A stretch of 64,000 nucleotides of DNA from Epiperipatus broadwayi (taxonomy: Eukaryota > Onychophora > Udeonychophora > Euonychophora > Peripatidae): the NCBI GenBank assembly GCA_028023455.1, contig JAQFVV010000027.1, positions 8,057,845-8,121,844 on the forward strand, written 5' to 3'. Both the position numbers and the translations under genes were made by a program. Shown in pieces: positions 10,801 to 22,341 of this stretch. Positions within the stretch are counted from its first letter, which is position 1. Every line of letters begins with the position of its first letter. The notes below the pieces were generated by a model. It did no database searches, was not told the origin of the DNA, and worked only from the letters and a program-made list of their open reading frames with translations.

Positions 10801-12450
10801 AAATTGAACAGATCTTAAACCATTATAAAAATAATAATAAAGATAGAATATGATTTTAAATGGCTTCTCTTTAAATAGGTGTAAATATTGTGCATATGTT
10901 AGGTATGAACAGTAGTGACAGTCGTCACGTGGCAAGAACTAGAATTATTATAACTGAGTGTTCTTTGAAATTGCTCTTTGTATATGTAAACGCAAGACAA
11001 AAATTGCTCTTTGTATATGTAATGAAAGACTTATTCAATCTCTCAGTGTAGCAAAACCTGTTATGAGAGATATCTGACCAAAATAAAGAAGCACCTAGTT
11101 ATAATATGGCTTTTCTTTATACGATCAGAAGACCTTTTTGGCCAGTTCATGGAGATGCCGATGACCATGTGGTGATAAGAATTGGAGTTACTAGAATAGA
11201 GCTTTATTTTCAGTTATTCTTAGATAATGAGATACCTCAGTTGGGCAAAATGTATTGTGGGAGGTAAGTAAAACGGTCAAAATTAAGAAGTAGCTACCCT
11301 CTCAGTTCTCAACATTTGAGTCCACATCTTCATTTGAGTGTGAAACTGTTAAAGGAATTTAGAAAGAAAACTGATTATAGAGATTTCTTTGGATGGAATA
11401 TTTACAAATGATATCTTTTATATATATATATTCTAACCTGAATTCTTTTTGAATTAGTTTCCCCTCCCCCCTTCAACTAAGTGATCTCTTTAAAAACTGT
11501 GAAAAGAGAATTCTATATTAAGAAAGTTCAATACTCCAAGAGAACACGTCATGTGACTAATAAAATTACCTTGCTTCGGTAGCTAAAGTCCTTGAAACAC
11601 TTTCCACCCACTTTGTCATTCGCATAGCCTAGTAAACTTCAAATAATAAATCTACATTTCTTTCACTTTATTTCCTTCTTGTATGGAAAAAATAAAAAGA
11701 CTAATTGTAATTTATCCGTGTGTGCGCGCTTTTATGAAAGTGATTGCTTTTTTCTAAATTGGCAAAAAAATATTGAAAATATTTCTAACCTAATTTGTTG
11801 TTTGTTGTTTTTTTTTGTTATGAATTTTCATGTAAATTTGGGATTTTGGAAAAATTTTCAGGTATGATAACAGTCTATCTATCCTTAGGACACCCATGTC
11901 ACTTTCTAATTGATTGCTTCAAAACACATTTATTTATTATATCAGATAATTTATATATTGATATATTATTCTGTAGTCTGTTTTTGAAGATATAGAAGAT
12001 TTGTTTTTTTTAGTGTTCTGTTTAAGCATTAAACACTAGATGGTGCTGCCAACAGCCAAGGAGCATTATGCAGTAAGCATTATGTTATACTGTAATTATT
12101 CAGTAACTAACTACTTTTTATTTATTCATTCAGACAGTTTTTTTAACATTTGATGCATAATTGATTTGTGGTAGAGGGAGGACTCTAGAAAGTTGAATGT
12201 GCCAGATCATTCAAATGAAACATTTGTGCTCAGTCTGCCATTATGATACTTATGGTATTGTTATCCTTCAGAATAGCTGATATAAATAAATTGGCTTAGT
12301 TTAAAGAACCAATTAGAAATGAGGACCATTAACTATCATTCACTGGAATATTATTCAAAGTATATCCCAAAGGATTGCCATGCACCATAACATCAGAATG
12401 GTATTAATGTTTTAAGGAGGTTTCATTATACTAAAGCAATACATATAGCT
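10800..12450. other. Intergenic sequence
   Basis: A phrase ATTGCTCTTTGTATATGTAA occurs twice near 10970 and 11003. No gene is recognised; frames at 11679-11995 are low-complexity T-rich sequence. Confidence 0.35.
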
Positions 12451-12454
12451 AAGT

Positions 12455-12600
12455 TATAAATCATGTCAAATTGATATTAAGAAAGCCTTTGACATAGTTA
12501 ACTGATCATCACTTTTTCAAGCATGTACCACCTCATCTCAGGAAACTACTGATGAGTTACAGATGGAAAAATCTTTTGATAGAAAGTACTTCAAAATACT
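12455..12600 (+). pseudogene. Reverse transcriptase fragment of a non-LTR element
   Basis: Around 12470-12510 the frame reads IDIKKAFDIVN, the block of a non-LTR reverse transcriptase containing the first catalytic Asp (D-x-x-KAFD). A stop follows at once, and no other motif survives. It is an isolated scrap in AT-rich sequence. Confidence 0.5.
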
Positions 12601-13002
12601 GTAAAATTCATTCTTTGTAACATTCCTATTTTCTGTGCATATAGACTTGTAAAGCAAATAAAGAAATCCTCTGTATTGTCTCAAGTGGTACCTTGTTTTC
12701 AATACATTAAATAGTATCTATGTTTGAAGAAAATATCCAAAACAATTTCAAAAGCATTGTAAGCTTAGATGTACAATTCATAAGCCTCAATATGGCACAT
12801 CCTATTTAGTGGCATATGTTAATTATTTCAGAACAAAACTCAGTTCAGTCATCAATAAAATTAATGTTTATTAAAACTAGTCTACACTTAGGCAATTAAA
12901 ACAGGCAAAACTCACTATACCTATTGCCACACCCAGCAAGCTTGAGTAATCAATGGATGCCAGAAGGCTTTTGCATAAAATCCCCATCTAGTGCCTACTC
13001 AT

Positions 13003-13057
13003 CCAATATTCCCAGGCTAGTTTCTGGCTTGTGGCCTTTGTCAGTGAGGAGCCTTGG
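13003..13057 (-). ncRNA. Decayed hammerhead motif, family A
   Basis: Same 55-nt frame. CUGANGA reads CTGACAA (G8 lost) and GUC reads GCC. Helix I and GAAAC are kept. Likely inactive. Confidence 0.55.
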
Positions 13058-13389
13058 ATCTGAGAGCATTGCACTTAGATCTTAGGATCTAATGCAACCC
13101 TCCTGCAGCCACCTTTTATCTCCACTTAACTACAAAACCATGAGTCTTAAATTGAAAACACCATAATATTTTCAATCCAAGCTCATTAGCTTATATAGTC
13201 ATATAGGTTTGAACTCAGTTCAGTATCTATACATTTTGATGTCTTTGGTTCTTTAATAACCATAGCTTGGATTGAAAATATTAAAGTGTTTTCAATTTAA
13301 GACTCATGGTTTTGTAGTTAATTGGAGATAAAAGGTGGCTGCTGGAGGGTTGCATTAGATCCTAAGATCTAGGTGCAGTGCTCTCAGAT

Positions 13390-13444
13390 CCAAGGCTCTT
13401 CACTGATGAAGGCCACAAGCCAGGAACTAGTCTGGGGATATTGA
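13390..13444 (+). ncRNA. Near-intact hammerhead motif, family A
   Basis: CTGATGA, stem II GGC/GCC and GTC are present and helix I is nearly complete, but the GAAA reads GGAA. It is the ribozyme of the right arm of the inverted pair. Confidence 0.55.
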
Positions 13445-13589
13445 ATGAGTAGGCACTAGATGGGGATTTTATGCACAAGCCTTCTGGCATCCATTGATTT
13501 GTGTGTGGCTATACGTATAGTGAGTTTTGCCTGTTTTAACAACAGTTATAAGCAAGCATAAGAAATGGTGATCCTGTGATATTTATTCA

Positions 13590-14640
13590 CTTAGGCAATT
13601 CCAATAACAATCAACAATCTCAAACTGTTGTCAAGGCAATCTTTTAACAATGAAGATGGAATACCACCTTTATTTATAATCCAATATATTTACATAGACA
13701 CTAAAGATTGCAACTTGACCACAGAGGTTGAAATTATTGATACAAAGAAGTTTAATCTTGAGCATTATTACACTTATTTTTAAAGTTTGTATTCTTAATG
13801 AAAGCAAAAATGTTTTAATGCTGTAGCTGCTATATTAAGATGCATTCCTTGATGCTATCCAAGTCTATGCTCAGTTAAGAAAATTAATCGTATAGCAATA
13901 GTTTATAAATCATGAGATATATATGACATAACATTCTCCACTTCTTGCTGCTTTAATCTCTTAAAATAAAAATAATCAAATGGCTTTATTATTTCAAAGT
14001 TCATAAGAAGATAACGTGCTGGAAATAACAATTGGGCTGCAATTCAGAGACCTTGAACCCCAAAGTTTATAATTCTACCACGACACCAATCAACATAGCA
14101 CATTTAATCTCTTAATAATACTGCATAATACAAAACAATAAGCTAATTTTGTCCATGCCTAGATCCATTTTCACATTATACTTTTAGTCTTAGTGATCCT
14201 TTAAGCTAATTTGAAAGAGGATCTGCTAAAGATAAGCTCTTGATTTAAGGAACAATTGCAGCTTGATATTACATATTATGAATTTTGACTTTATTCCCTC
14301 TATGAATCTTTTTGTGCAGCAACAAGAAATTTCTGTCATCACCTTTAAGGAGTGCTTGAAAATTTAAAGAAGGACTTTATTAAAATATAATATAATAATA
14401 TGGGGGAAGGGGGCAGCATTTGAGATTATTGGCCTATGGAAAGGTAAAGTTGTGATTTTCTCACTAATAATGTCAAGACATTAGGTGCAAGATTCTTTTT
14501 TCACAGAAATTTAATGTTCTCCATCTCAATATAAAAACCTCCTCCAAAGATTCTAAGATATCTATTCAAAAAAATGTGGATAGCATCATCTACACTTAAA
14601 TCAATGATGAAAAAGTTTTTGCAACTTATAGAACAACAAT
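13590..14640. other. Intergenic sequence with repeat C fragment
   Basis: Bases 13605-13700 match, in reverse, the dispersed repeat near 45.5 kb (CAATCTCAAACTGTTGTCAAGG). The rest holds SINE-like words such as CCACGACACCAA near 14078 but no gene. Confidence 0.35.
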
Positions 14641-14765
14641 TCTGTGTGGTTTGGGATAGTTGGTACAGCATCCGACTTGGGATCAGGAGGTCCCAGGATT
14701 GATTCCGGTACTTGCAATTCTGATGCTCAAACTTCTTATGAATTCTCAAGGAATAAAGTCATGAG
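14640..14765 (+). repeat. tRNA-derived SINE
   Basis: A tRNA-like head reads GGGATAGTTGGTACAGC, a loop region, then GGATTGATTCCGG as B box (14697-14709), and a body ending AACTTCTTATGAATTCTC. Same family as the copies at 10.7, 61.8 and 62.2 kb. The two overlapping frames are not genes. Confidence 0.6.
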
Positions 14766-14911
14766 CATTTTTTTAATAAAACATACAATCATAGGAGTAT
14801 TAGTAATTATATGTTGTATTATTTCCATGATCTATAATATTAATTGTTAAATGTCATTAGAAAAATTTCAAGTTTTTTAAAATTTCGTATACAATCAACT
14901 ATTAATACTGT

Positions 14912-15079
14912 ATTACTTTGAATATAAGATGCCCCCTAATTTAAGATGCAATCGGATTTTAAGCTTAGAAAATTGGGAAAAAGTTTATAAGTTAATAAAG
15001 GTTTTGCTTTGAATTTCTGATGCACCCCACTTTTATGGGTCCAAAATTTGGATAAAAAGTGTCTTATATTCAAAATAAT
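14912..15079. mobile_element. Short MITE
   Basis: The element starts ATTACTTTGAATATAAGATG and ends with a close inverted match, GTCTTATATTCAAAATAAT. Inside it is a second ATGCACCCCAC phrase. About 168 bp and non-coding. Superfamily not assigned. Confidence 0.6.
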
Positions 15080-15099
15080 ATGATAATATCACAAGGCTA

Positions 15100-15620
15100 G
15101 TATATATTACATTTTGAGTGATATTATTTCCACCATCTTCTGTAACTGTGATAGTATGAGAATCAAACTTAAAATCTTTAGATGTATGAATATTGAATTT
15201 AAGGTGACATTTTAACCAACTAAGCTAATTTCCTAAAGGCAACAGTCACTAGAAATTTCATATATTTATCCATAGGCATTCTCTTAATTTCTCAATTTGT
15301 TCCTAAGGGCAAGGTTAATGAGTGGAAAAAGTGGAGAAATTAGGATCCTCTTAAATAAGTATATTAAATATTTACTTATTGTTGCCTTTGACAAAATAAT
15401 CTAGTTGATTAGAATGTCATTTTAAATGCAATATCCATGGACATTCCGGGTTCACTTGTATTGACTCTGGCAGGCCGGCAACATCTGAAGAAGAAGTTAG
15501 AATAATATCACTTGAAGTGCTGTGTTATATACTAACCTATTTGTTATTTTTAACAGGTATTTTTCTAAAGACATTTAGCAATTACTATTAGATAATGGAA
15601 ATAGACCAACATATCATTAC
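15100..15620. repeat. Dispersed repeat fragments
   Basis: Words such as AACCAACTAAGC, TTATATACTAACCTATTTG and a CAGGCCGGCAACATC stretch (15471) resemble pieces near 7.98, 8.74 and 19.9 kb. This looks like an old SINE-like repeat in several broken parts. Confidence 0.35.
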
Positions 15621-15699
15621 TACTGAAACACTATCATCATAAACAAGAAAACTATAAAAGTTTAAAATATTTAATAAAATTATGAAAGTAATTGGTAAT

Positions 15700-16110
15700 T
15701 GTAAATTAGCCACTGTACATCATGCGGTGGTGCTGTTTCTGTGCAAAAACGTTTTAATATAACTGCCCTACCCTTTTGAAATTATTTTCACCTTCCAATA
15801 TGAGAGGGAAGCCCGGGGCCAATCTTACAATTATTATTATGTAATAGTACATCAGATAGGGTGTAACATTATTGCTTCGAATGAAGATTAAAACAGTTAT
15901 AGCAAGTTCAATTACATACACCCTCACATCATACCGATATGTGAAGTGCGCGCTATTTGCATAGTATCGCAAAGCACATCAGCGGGCAATAATATTTGTT
16001 TGCAATGCCATCTAAGCCTGCTAACAGCTAATATGAACAGAACTGTTCTATACACCATGACTTCGGCCGCATAAATGGCATATTTCTGTGTTTATGCACA
16101 GAATCAGAAT
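15700..16110. other. CpG-containing unique-looking block
   Basis: CpG words are denser here than around it (GCGGTGG, GCGCGCTATTTGCAT, TCGCAAAG, AGCGGGC, TTCGGCCGC). The octamer-like ATTTGCAT lies at 15954-15961. No frame of interest and no match to other parts of the window, so this may be unique host sequence such as a regulatory region. The minus-strand frame at 15754-15972 is not convincing. Confidence 0.3.
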
Positions 16111-17004
16111 TAACAAATACCAAGTAATTTAAGTTTTTTTTCCAAAATCTTGCCACTATATCCCAATATTTGCTTAAAGTGTTAAAGGAGTAATGATGAG
16201 TTTATAGGGAAATATATCCCAATATATTTGTAAATTCCTTATAAAGTGTTGTCATTGCAATATAAAAAAAAAATAGAGCTAATCAGTGGTCATTGGTCCA
16301 TAGGCACTGTGACGTTGCAGCACTGTTAGAAAAAAAAAATAGAAAATTATTAAATTTATGCTTGAAAACATCAATAATATAACAATCATTTAAAATTTTG
16401 CATAATTATTATATAAATATAACTAATTGAACCATTTTTAAAAATAATTATTTTAACAGATGCTTGAGATTCTATTCGTTGATGCTGCTAATTGTAGCAA
16501 TATCAGAAACATCACATTCAGTCAATTTCAGCAAGTTCTGACGAGATTCGTTTCTTATGCACATAACTAGCAACATTGGATCTGCTATCTATGGCAGCAT
16601 CTCTAGTCATTAGAGAGTAATATGTTCATCTATTCTGATTTCTCTTTAGAGTGAATAAACTTTTATTGTTTTATTTACGATAAGCAGTAAACTATTGTTT
16701 TTTTTTGTAATTAACATTTATAAATTAATAAAGAAATATTATTTTAAATATATATCATGGTGGGTAAATATATAAAAGTAAAGATTGATCTATTCTAAAA
16801 TATTATTAATTGTTAAACAGCAGTTAGTAAAAATCCTTTTGGTGGCGATACTGGCATAAAGCACTCCTACTTAAAAAAATTTCACCAGCCACCACTGGAG
16901 CCTGCATGTACACACAGCATAAGGTGACTGGTTCCTTCTTCAAGCTGTTTATAACTTTATTTCTAAATCAATTCATGTATTATATAGTCACATAACTTAG
17001 TTAT

Positions 17005-17330
17005 TAACCACAAAAATTTTAAGGTGTTAGCATGAGTGTATCATGAGTTACAATTATGAAATGTGATTGTTCGATTTCTACCTTCATAGATCCATCACAA
17101 AATTTTGAAAATCATATGAATATATTCTTGGTACTCATGGGTTTACTGCCACATGCGGTTTGAATCATTTTAAATATTTCTGCAACAGTTTTGCTCATTT
17201 AAAACAAAATTGAATTATTACTGCATTGTTTCAGCATGGTTTACGATATGGAACATAGTCTCACATTTTATGTCTTAACTCATGATACAGACATGTTAAC
17301 ATCTTAAAATTTTTGTGGCAGTAGATATTG
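17005..17330. repeat. Foldback repeat
   Basis: The segment CACAAAAATTTTAAGGTGTT (17010-17029) and its continuation to about 17085 is matched in reverse by 17255-17323 (AACATCTTAAAATTTTTGTG near its end). The arms are about 70-80 bp and imperfect around a 170-bp spacer. Non-coding; class unknown. Confidence 0.55.
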
Positions 17331-17814
17331 TTACGCTACATATGTGTTGATTCAGAAAAGATGCTGCAAACAGATTGAAGAGAGAATAGGTCATTTTGTT
17401 AGGACCACTATGTATATATAGTCCTACGTGATTTGCTAAATATCTGTAATGTCAAGTAAATAAAAAAAATTTCAATTTAACCATGAAATTGTACACAAAA
17501 CCAATCTGTAATCATTTCCATGTCATATACACTGAACCATTGTTGCCAAATACAGATTGCTACTAATCTGGAGTCTTTGGTTATAAGGTGTTTTGTTTTT
17601 CAAATTTTATGAATTTTTCAGATTTAAGAATAGATAGATCTTTTACTTCCTCTTGTAAAACCAAATTGTACTGAAACAGAGGGGAAAGCCAGCAGCTCAC
17701 ACCAGTTAGGCTTATTAATTTATAGATATTTACTGAATGTTGTTTTTTCTTTGTGATGTGAATAAACCAATTTATTTATTAAAACTAATAAAAATATCAC
17801 GTGACTCCACCTGA

Positions 17815-18460
17815 CCAGCTTACTCAATATTATTTCAGCAGCATACTTTTTTCCCTGCTAAATAAATTCTTATCCAGAAGTTGTCCTATCCAATATCTCC
17901 AGTCTAGTGCCTTGCAATCTTGGACCAGTGTCTGGATCTTTATGATCTAATGCTTTTTTCTATTTCAGCCATCATTTGCATTTTTCTTTTACTACCAATC
18001 TATCAACTCAATTTGAAAAACATAAATGTTTTCATTCTAATCCAATTTGACTCGCAGAACTGAAACCAGTTCAATTTCTATATGTTATGATATCCCTAAT
18101 TTTCTAATAACTAACAGCACATCTGTGCTATGGTCAGGAATAGTTTAAAACTGATAACATACATTGACTTCCCCACATGACTTCAGCTTACTTAATGCTA
18201 TATGGCTTTGCAAGCAAGTTGGTTTAGATTGAAAACATTTAAATGTTTTCAAATTGGTATGATAGCTTGGTAGTAGAGAAAGATAAATGATTTCCCATCA
18301 AAGGAAAGGTGCAGTAAATTCTAAAGGTCCAGACACTGATCCAAGATTCCAAAGCTCCTCACTGATGAAAGCTGTAAGCTTGAAACTAGTCTGGATAATT
18401 TGGATAGGGGCAATGGATAAGAATTTATTAACCACTAACGTTTTAATCTGTTTATTATTA
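17815..18460. mobile_element. Family A hammerhead element, copy 4: old inverted pair
   Basis: A diverged minus-oriented unit (from about 17815) is followed by a plus-oriented unit to about 18460; the centre contains complementary TTGAAAAACATAAATGTTTTC-like stretches (about 18013-18033 and 18230-18250). The left ribozyme is largely lost, but the right one keeps a core. The frame at 18287-18520 runs over this repeat and is not a gene. Confidence 0.65.
18349..18403 (+). ncRNA. Hammerhead ribozyme motif, family A, intact core with best stem II
   Basis: CUGAUGA (18362-18368), stem II AAGCU/AGCUU of five perfect pairs with loop GUA, GAAAC (18382-18386), UA, GUC (18389-18391). Outer helix I CCAAA/UUUGG is paired; the inner helix I is partly lost. 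This is the closest match to the consensus catalytic core in the window, even though the element around it is old. Confidence 0.7.
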
Positions 18461-18563
18461 AAGCTTTTAGTAAGTGGCTTAGATGAGGTGAGAGAGAGAA
18501 AAAAATGTGCTGTTAATTAATTTATTGCAAAAGATCAAAATCATTATTGAAATTTTGTTTGAA

Positions 18564-18880
18564 CAAGCAAAACTCACTATACATATTGCCACACACAGCA
18601 AGCTAGAGTAATCAATGGATACCAGAAGGCTTATGTATAAAATCCCCATCTAGTGCCTACTCATCCAATATCCCCAGACTAGTTTCTGGCTTGTGGCCTT
18701 CGTCAGTGAGGAGCCTTGGGTGAGTAGGCACTAGATGGGGATTTTATGCACAAGCCTTCTGGCATCCATTGATTACTCTAGCTTGCTGTGTGTGGCAATA
18801 CATATAGTGAGTTTTGCCTGTTTTAACAACAGTTATACACAACCATAAGAGGTGGGGGTCATGTGATGTTTATAGGCTTA
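18564..18880. mobile_element. Family A hammerhead element, copy 5: short foldback with 14-bp TSD
   Basis: The left arm (18564-18719, ribozyme on minus strand) and right arm (about 18719-18880) are inverted copies meeting directly at the outer helix I of the ribozyme. AAATTTTGTTTGAA at 18550-18563 recurs at 18881-18894, an exact 14-bp target duplication. Little divergence between the arms suggests a recent insertion. Confidence 0.85.
18665..18719 (-). ncRNA. Hammerhead ribozyme motif, family A, intact core
   Basis: Identical in organisation to the motif at 10033-10087: CCAA/UUGG, UCCUCA/UGGGGA, CUGACGA, GGC-CACAA-GCC, GAAAC, GUC. The switch to the inverted arm falls exactly at its outer helix. 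Confidence 0.7.
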
Positions 18881-18899
18881 AAATTTTGTTTGAATAATA

Positions 18900-20125
18900 A
18901 AAGTTTTTTAATAATAGGTGTTAGGTTATCAGCAGTCTGCCCATATTAAATGTTGTGCTTCTCTGGATTTTTTTTTCTACATTAAATGTTATATAACAAG
19001 TAGATGGCTTTATTTTTTATTCTTGCAGCTATTTCTAACTCTTCTTTCCTTCCTTTATTTTTTTTTTTAGATATTCCTAAAAAACAAAATAATTTATAGC
19101 AGTAATTGCAATTATGTAACTCTTATTTTAGACTTATTACTTTCTGCTGAAGCAAGTCAGAAAGGAAATCTGAATTATTTTGAGAAGCTCTATGAATAAA
19201 ATTGGTCTTAGATGATTTGCTGGAATGCAGGTTTTATAACTCAGTGTCTTTTTGTATCAGGCATTGTGATTGAGCAGTAGACAAAATAACATTTGTCGTC
19301 TGTTGTAGATCTCTATTACTTCTTTCAAAGTAACATTTTTGTTAAAATGTTATTAAAAAAATCATTCATTGGAGCATTGCTAATTATTCAAATTTTATTT
19401 TTCCAAAGATCATTCTTTTTTCTAAAAATGTATCTCTACTATTTCAGATCCAATGTTTTATACTATAAAATCTCTCACTTCTATGAACTGAGTGCTGCCA
19501 TTTCTAGCGATCTGTCTTGGTATGATTATATCTCTTCTTGTTTTTAAGAATCACAGAAATTTATATAGGGCCAAAAATCTCCCTTATCCTTTCTTATGTA
19601 TTCTTATGAAAATTGCAAATTCAATCTTCAATTAATGCTCTTCTTATTTCCTATTAAATGCCATTCAGAATAAGGTGATTCTATAACTCAATAGTTCCCT
19701 TTTGTTGTAATTATATGGTGGATTAGTTTCGTCATTTAATTTTAATTGTTAAATGTTTTTTTATTAAAATTCAAACTTTACTTAAACTGTTCAAATACAT
19801 CCCAATTGTTGTAATAACACACCAGTTAGTAATAGAGACAACTATCTGAATATTATTATTCTCTTCAGCTATTTCTGAACTGTCTAGTGACAAAGCTAGT
19901 GTAGAAATAGAATTGTTGGCCTTTAGATTATTGAATACTGAATTTAGGATAATGCTAAAGCACATTGGGTTTCTCTGAATTAGTGCCACCTTAAATTCAG
20001 TATGTGAATCTAAAGTTCAACACTTCTATTTTTTATATATTACTTTTTTTTTTTTTCAAAAGGAAATTTATTTGTCATTGAATCTGTAATGTACATTGTA
20101 AACAGTATGTAATTACATTGAATTA
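18900..20125. other. Intergenic sequence with repeat fragments
   Basis: T-rich tracts and, at 19730-20010, a piece of the dispersed repeat with CACACCAGTTAGTAATAG. Frames at 19293-19547 and 19771-19989 look like low-complexity sequence or repeat shadows. Confidence 0.35.
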
Positions 20126-20129
20126 AGTA

Positions 20130-21110
20130 GAACTAAATACATATCTAGATCTTGGAGTATAAATACAAACCAAAGTCTTCAGTTATCAGCTGAGTTAATC
20201 CTTTAGAGTAAGTTCTGTGATGGAGTACTGCTCCATCTCTCTGTCTTCAACAGTTTAAGTTATTAATAGCTATTCAGCATGTTGACTTTACTTCTGATGG
20301 GGAATGTTCACTGTATTCATTAGACTTTGCATAAGAGACCTTCTTCCCATGGCTTTGATTAGATAATAATTGTGTTTTCTTTGGAGTTTATGGTACATTT
20401 AGTCCTTTGAGGTTAATTAACTCCCATGACTGTTTGTGAAGCCATTTCGGAGCTAACATTTGATCTCTGATGCAAAGGCCTGTTAACAGACTTTTAAATG
20501 TTTCCATGATGTTTGGGTTCTGGTGACCAAATATTATTTGGAGCTTGTTAGCCATGTTGCAAAAGAGAGAAAGGTGGCTACTCTAATTTTTGAAAAAATT
20601 CCAGTTTTGATAGCATTTTGAATTATCCTTGCTTCTCTGTAATCAAAAGCAACTCTTTCATTGATGAACGTCCTCATCTGGCTTAGTACAGGACACATGT
20701 ATAGGTTATGTGTGATGGTTTCATCATCGGTAGAGCACAGTTGACACCGGGGGTTTATTTTGGCAAATCCTTTTCTTTGGACCAGAAAGTGATTAGTAGG
20801 AAGAGATGAAAGGTTAAATTTTAGGAGATAGTCAATTATTTTGGATTACAAGAACCACTGTTTTGATTTCTTTAGTAACTGCTTATTATTTAATCCAAGT
20901 CGGTTCTACAAAGACGATATATTGGGGTACTTTAATTTGTACCCTTCCCAGTAAGTTATTTTTTTCTCCAGTATGGGATCTGTTAGGTTTGTTGTTGACA
21001 GTATGTGGTTAATTAAGTCTGCTAGCCATTTGCTACCAAGAGGTGGAGGCATGTCCATAGGTCACTGGTATTGATAGGTTTTGATTTGACTGCTTTAGGT
21101 GCATGGATCT
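20130..21110 (-). pseudogene. C-terminal region of a non-LTR retrotransposon ORF2 (decayed)
   Basis: The minus strand translates, with only a few stops, to a protein-like tail. A CCHC knuckle is plain: RCQLC (about 20735-20749) followed by THNLYMC about 13 residues later (about 20693-20712). This knuckle is the usual post-RT domain of non-LTR ORF2 proteins. Upstream (20750-21060) runs FLVQRKGFAKINP preceded by a diverged linker with stops, and downstream NERVAFDYREARII and a tail extend to about 20200. No RT core motif survives. It is not close to the CR1-like element at 49-54 kb. Confidence 0.7.
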
Positions 21111-21164
21111 CAAAACTCCAACTGATTTTTGGAGATATAGTGTTGACACTGCACTTTAATGCAA

Positions 21165-21325
21165 TTTTTATATAATTTCTCCTTTATTTTTCTAACAGTT
21201 TCAACTGTCCTGCAGTCTTCATCAGAGCTTTTTATAATTTTAAACTGATGAAGACTGCAGGCCAGTCAAAACTGTTAGAAAAATAAAGGAGGAATTTATA
21301 CAAAAATTGTATCAAAGTGTATATG
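21165..21325. repeat. Palindrome with hammerhead-like motif
   Basis: Arms of about 70-80 bp meet around 21237-21243. The right arm carries CTGATGA (21245-21251), an extra A, a GACTG/CAGTC hairpin, then AAAAC where GAAAC would stand. It is the same motif type as at 858-888, with a better CUGAUGA and a worse GAAA. No helix I is evident. Confidence 0.5.
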
Positions 21326-21714
21326 AGAAGCTTTATAAAAAAAGTAATATATATGAATATATGAAGAAAAATGCAAAGAAAGTAAAAGAGAAGATATAAG
21401 TTCTATTTCTGAACTAATACTTCCACGGATAAGACCACAAACAAGGTGAAATGAAAAATGTTGCGCAAAATGTTATTGCATATTATCTTGTGTATTTTTT
21501 TAATGGTGGAATGTATTTAAAAGTTTAATGTTTGATTTTTTTATAAAAATATTTAACAGTTAAACTTGATGATAGAAATAGTCAAACATAATTATAAAAT
21601 CTGATAGAAATAGTCAAACATAATTATAAATGAAGTGCCTTCATTACAAATGACAACTTTAATTTTTTCTTTTCAATCTCTTACATCTTAATTGTGTATA
21701 AAACTACAAAAACA

Positions 21715-22341
21715 TTACATGATCACCATTTTCTATGCTTACAGAAGCTGTTAAAACAGTAGCAAACTCATACAGCAGTGCCACCTGGTTTGTTTTAGTA
21801 ATCAATATATGCAAGAAGGGATTTTATACATGACCCTTCTTGCGTTCATTGATCTACTAAGATTTGAACTGGATGACATTACTGTATGGAGAGTTTGTTA
21901 CGTTTTAATAGCTTGTGTAATCATAGGAAATGATGGTCATACAATGTTTTAATGGTTTTAGACCAATCCTGCCCAGAGAATGGTGGTTGCTGTAGCTTTT
22001 TAAAAATTAATAAGACACCAAAACATATAGATACTGAATTGGGCTCAGATCTATATGACTATATAAGCGAATGAGCTTGAACTGAAAATATTATGCTGAT
22101 TTCATTTTGGGCTCACAGCTTTACAGTTGACTAAATAGGTAAAAGGTGGCTTCTGAAGGATTGCATTAGATCCTAAGATCTAAGTTCAATGCTCTCAGTT
22201 CCAAGCCTCCTCATTGATGAAAGCCATAAGCTAGAAACTAGTCTTGGAGATAATGAATAGGCACTAGATAGGGATTTTATGTACAAACCTTGCATCTATT
22301 AATTACTAAGCCCCCCTGGATGGCACTACTGCATGGAGAGG
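21715..22341. mobile_element. Family A hammerhead element, copy 6: inverted partial unit plus full unit, truncated
   Basis: A short foldback (about 21730-21960, meeting near 21826) is followed by a plus-oriented unit to 22341 of the same diverged subfamily as copies 1 and 8. The sequence ends inside GCATGGAGAGG and runs straight into the CR1-like copy at 22342. Confidence 0.65.
22201..22253 (+). ncRNA. Decayed hammerhead motif, family A
   Basis: CCAA, UCCUCA, TTGATGA (C3 lost), AAGCCATAAGCTA, GAAAC, GTC are recognisable. One change in the core and a shortened distal strand suggest it is inactive. Confidence 0.5.

Larger units (their letters stand above)
12898..13587. mobile_element. Family A hammerhead element, copy 3: inverted pair with 13-bp TSD
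   Basis: The left part (12898-13265) is family A with its ribozyme on the minus strand, and the right part (13266-13575) is its reverse complement, ending GTTTTGCCTGTTTTAAC. The whole is flanked by CACTTAGGCAATT at 12885-12897 and 13588-13600, an exact 13-bp target duplication. The inverted pair therefore inserted as one unit. The duplication length suits target-primed reverse transcription better than most cut-and-paste transposition. Confidence 0.85.

Noticed and set aside
19293-19547. 84-codon hydrophobic plus-strand frame
   Set aside because: T-rich sequence gives Phe/Leu/Tyr-rich chance frames; no motif, start context or neighbour supports it.
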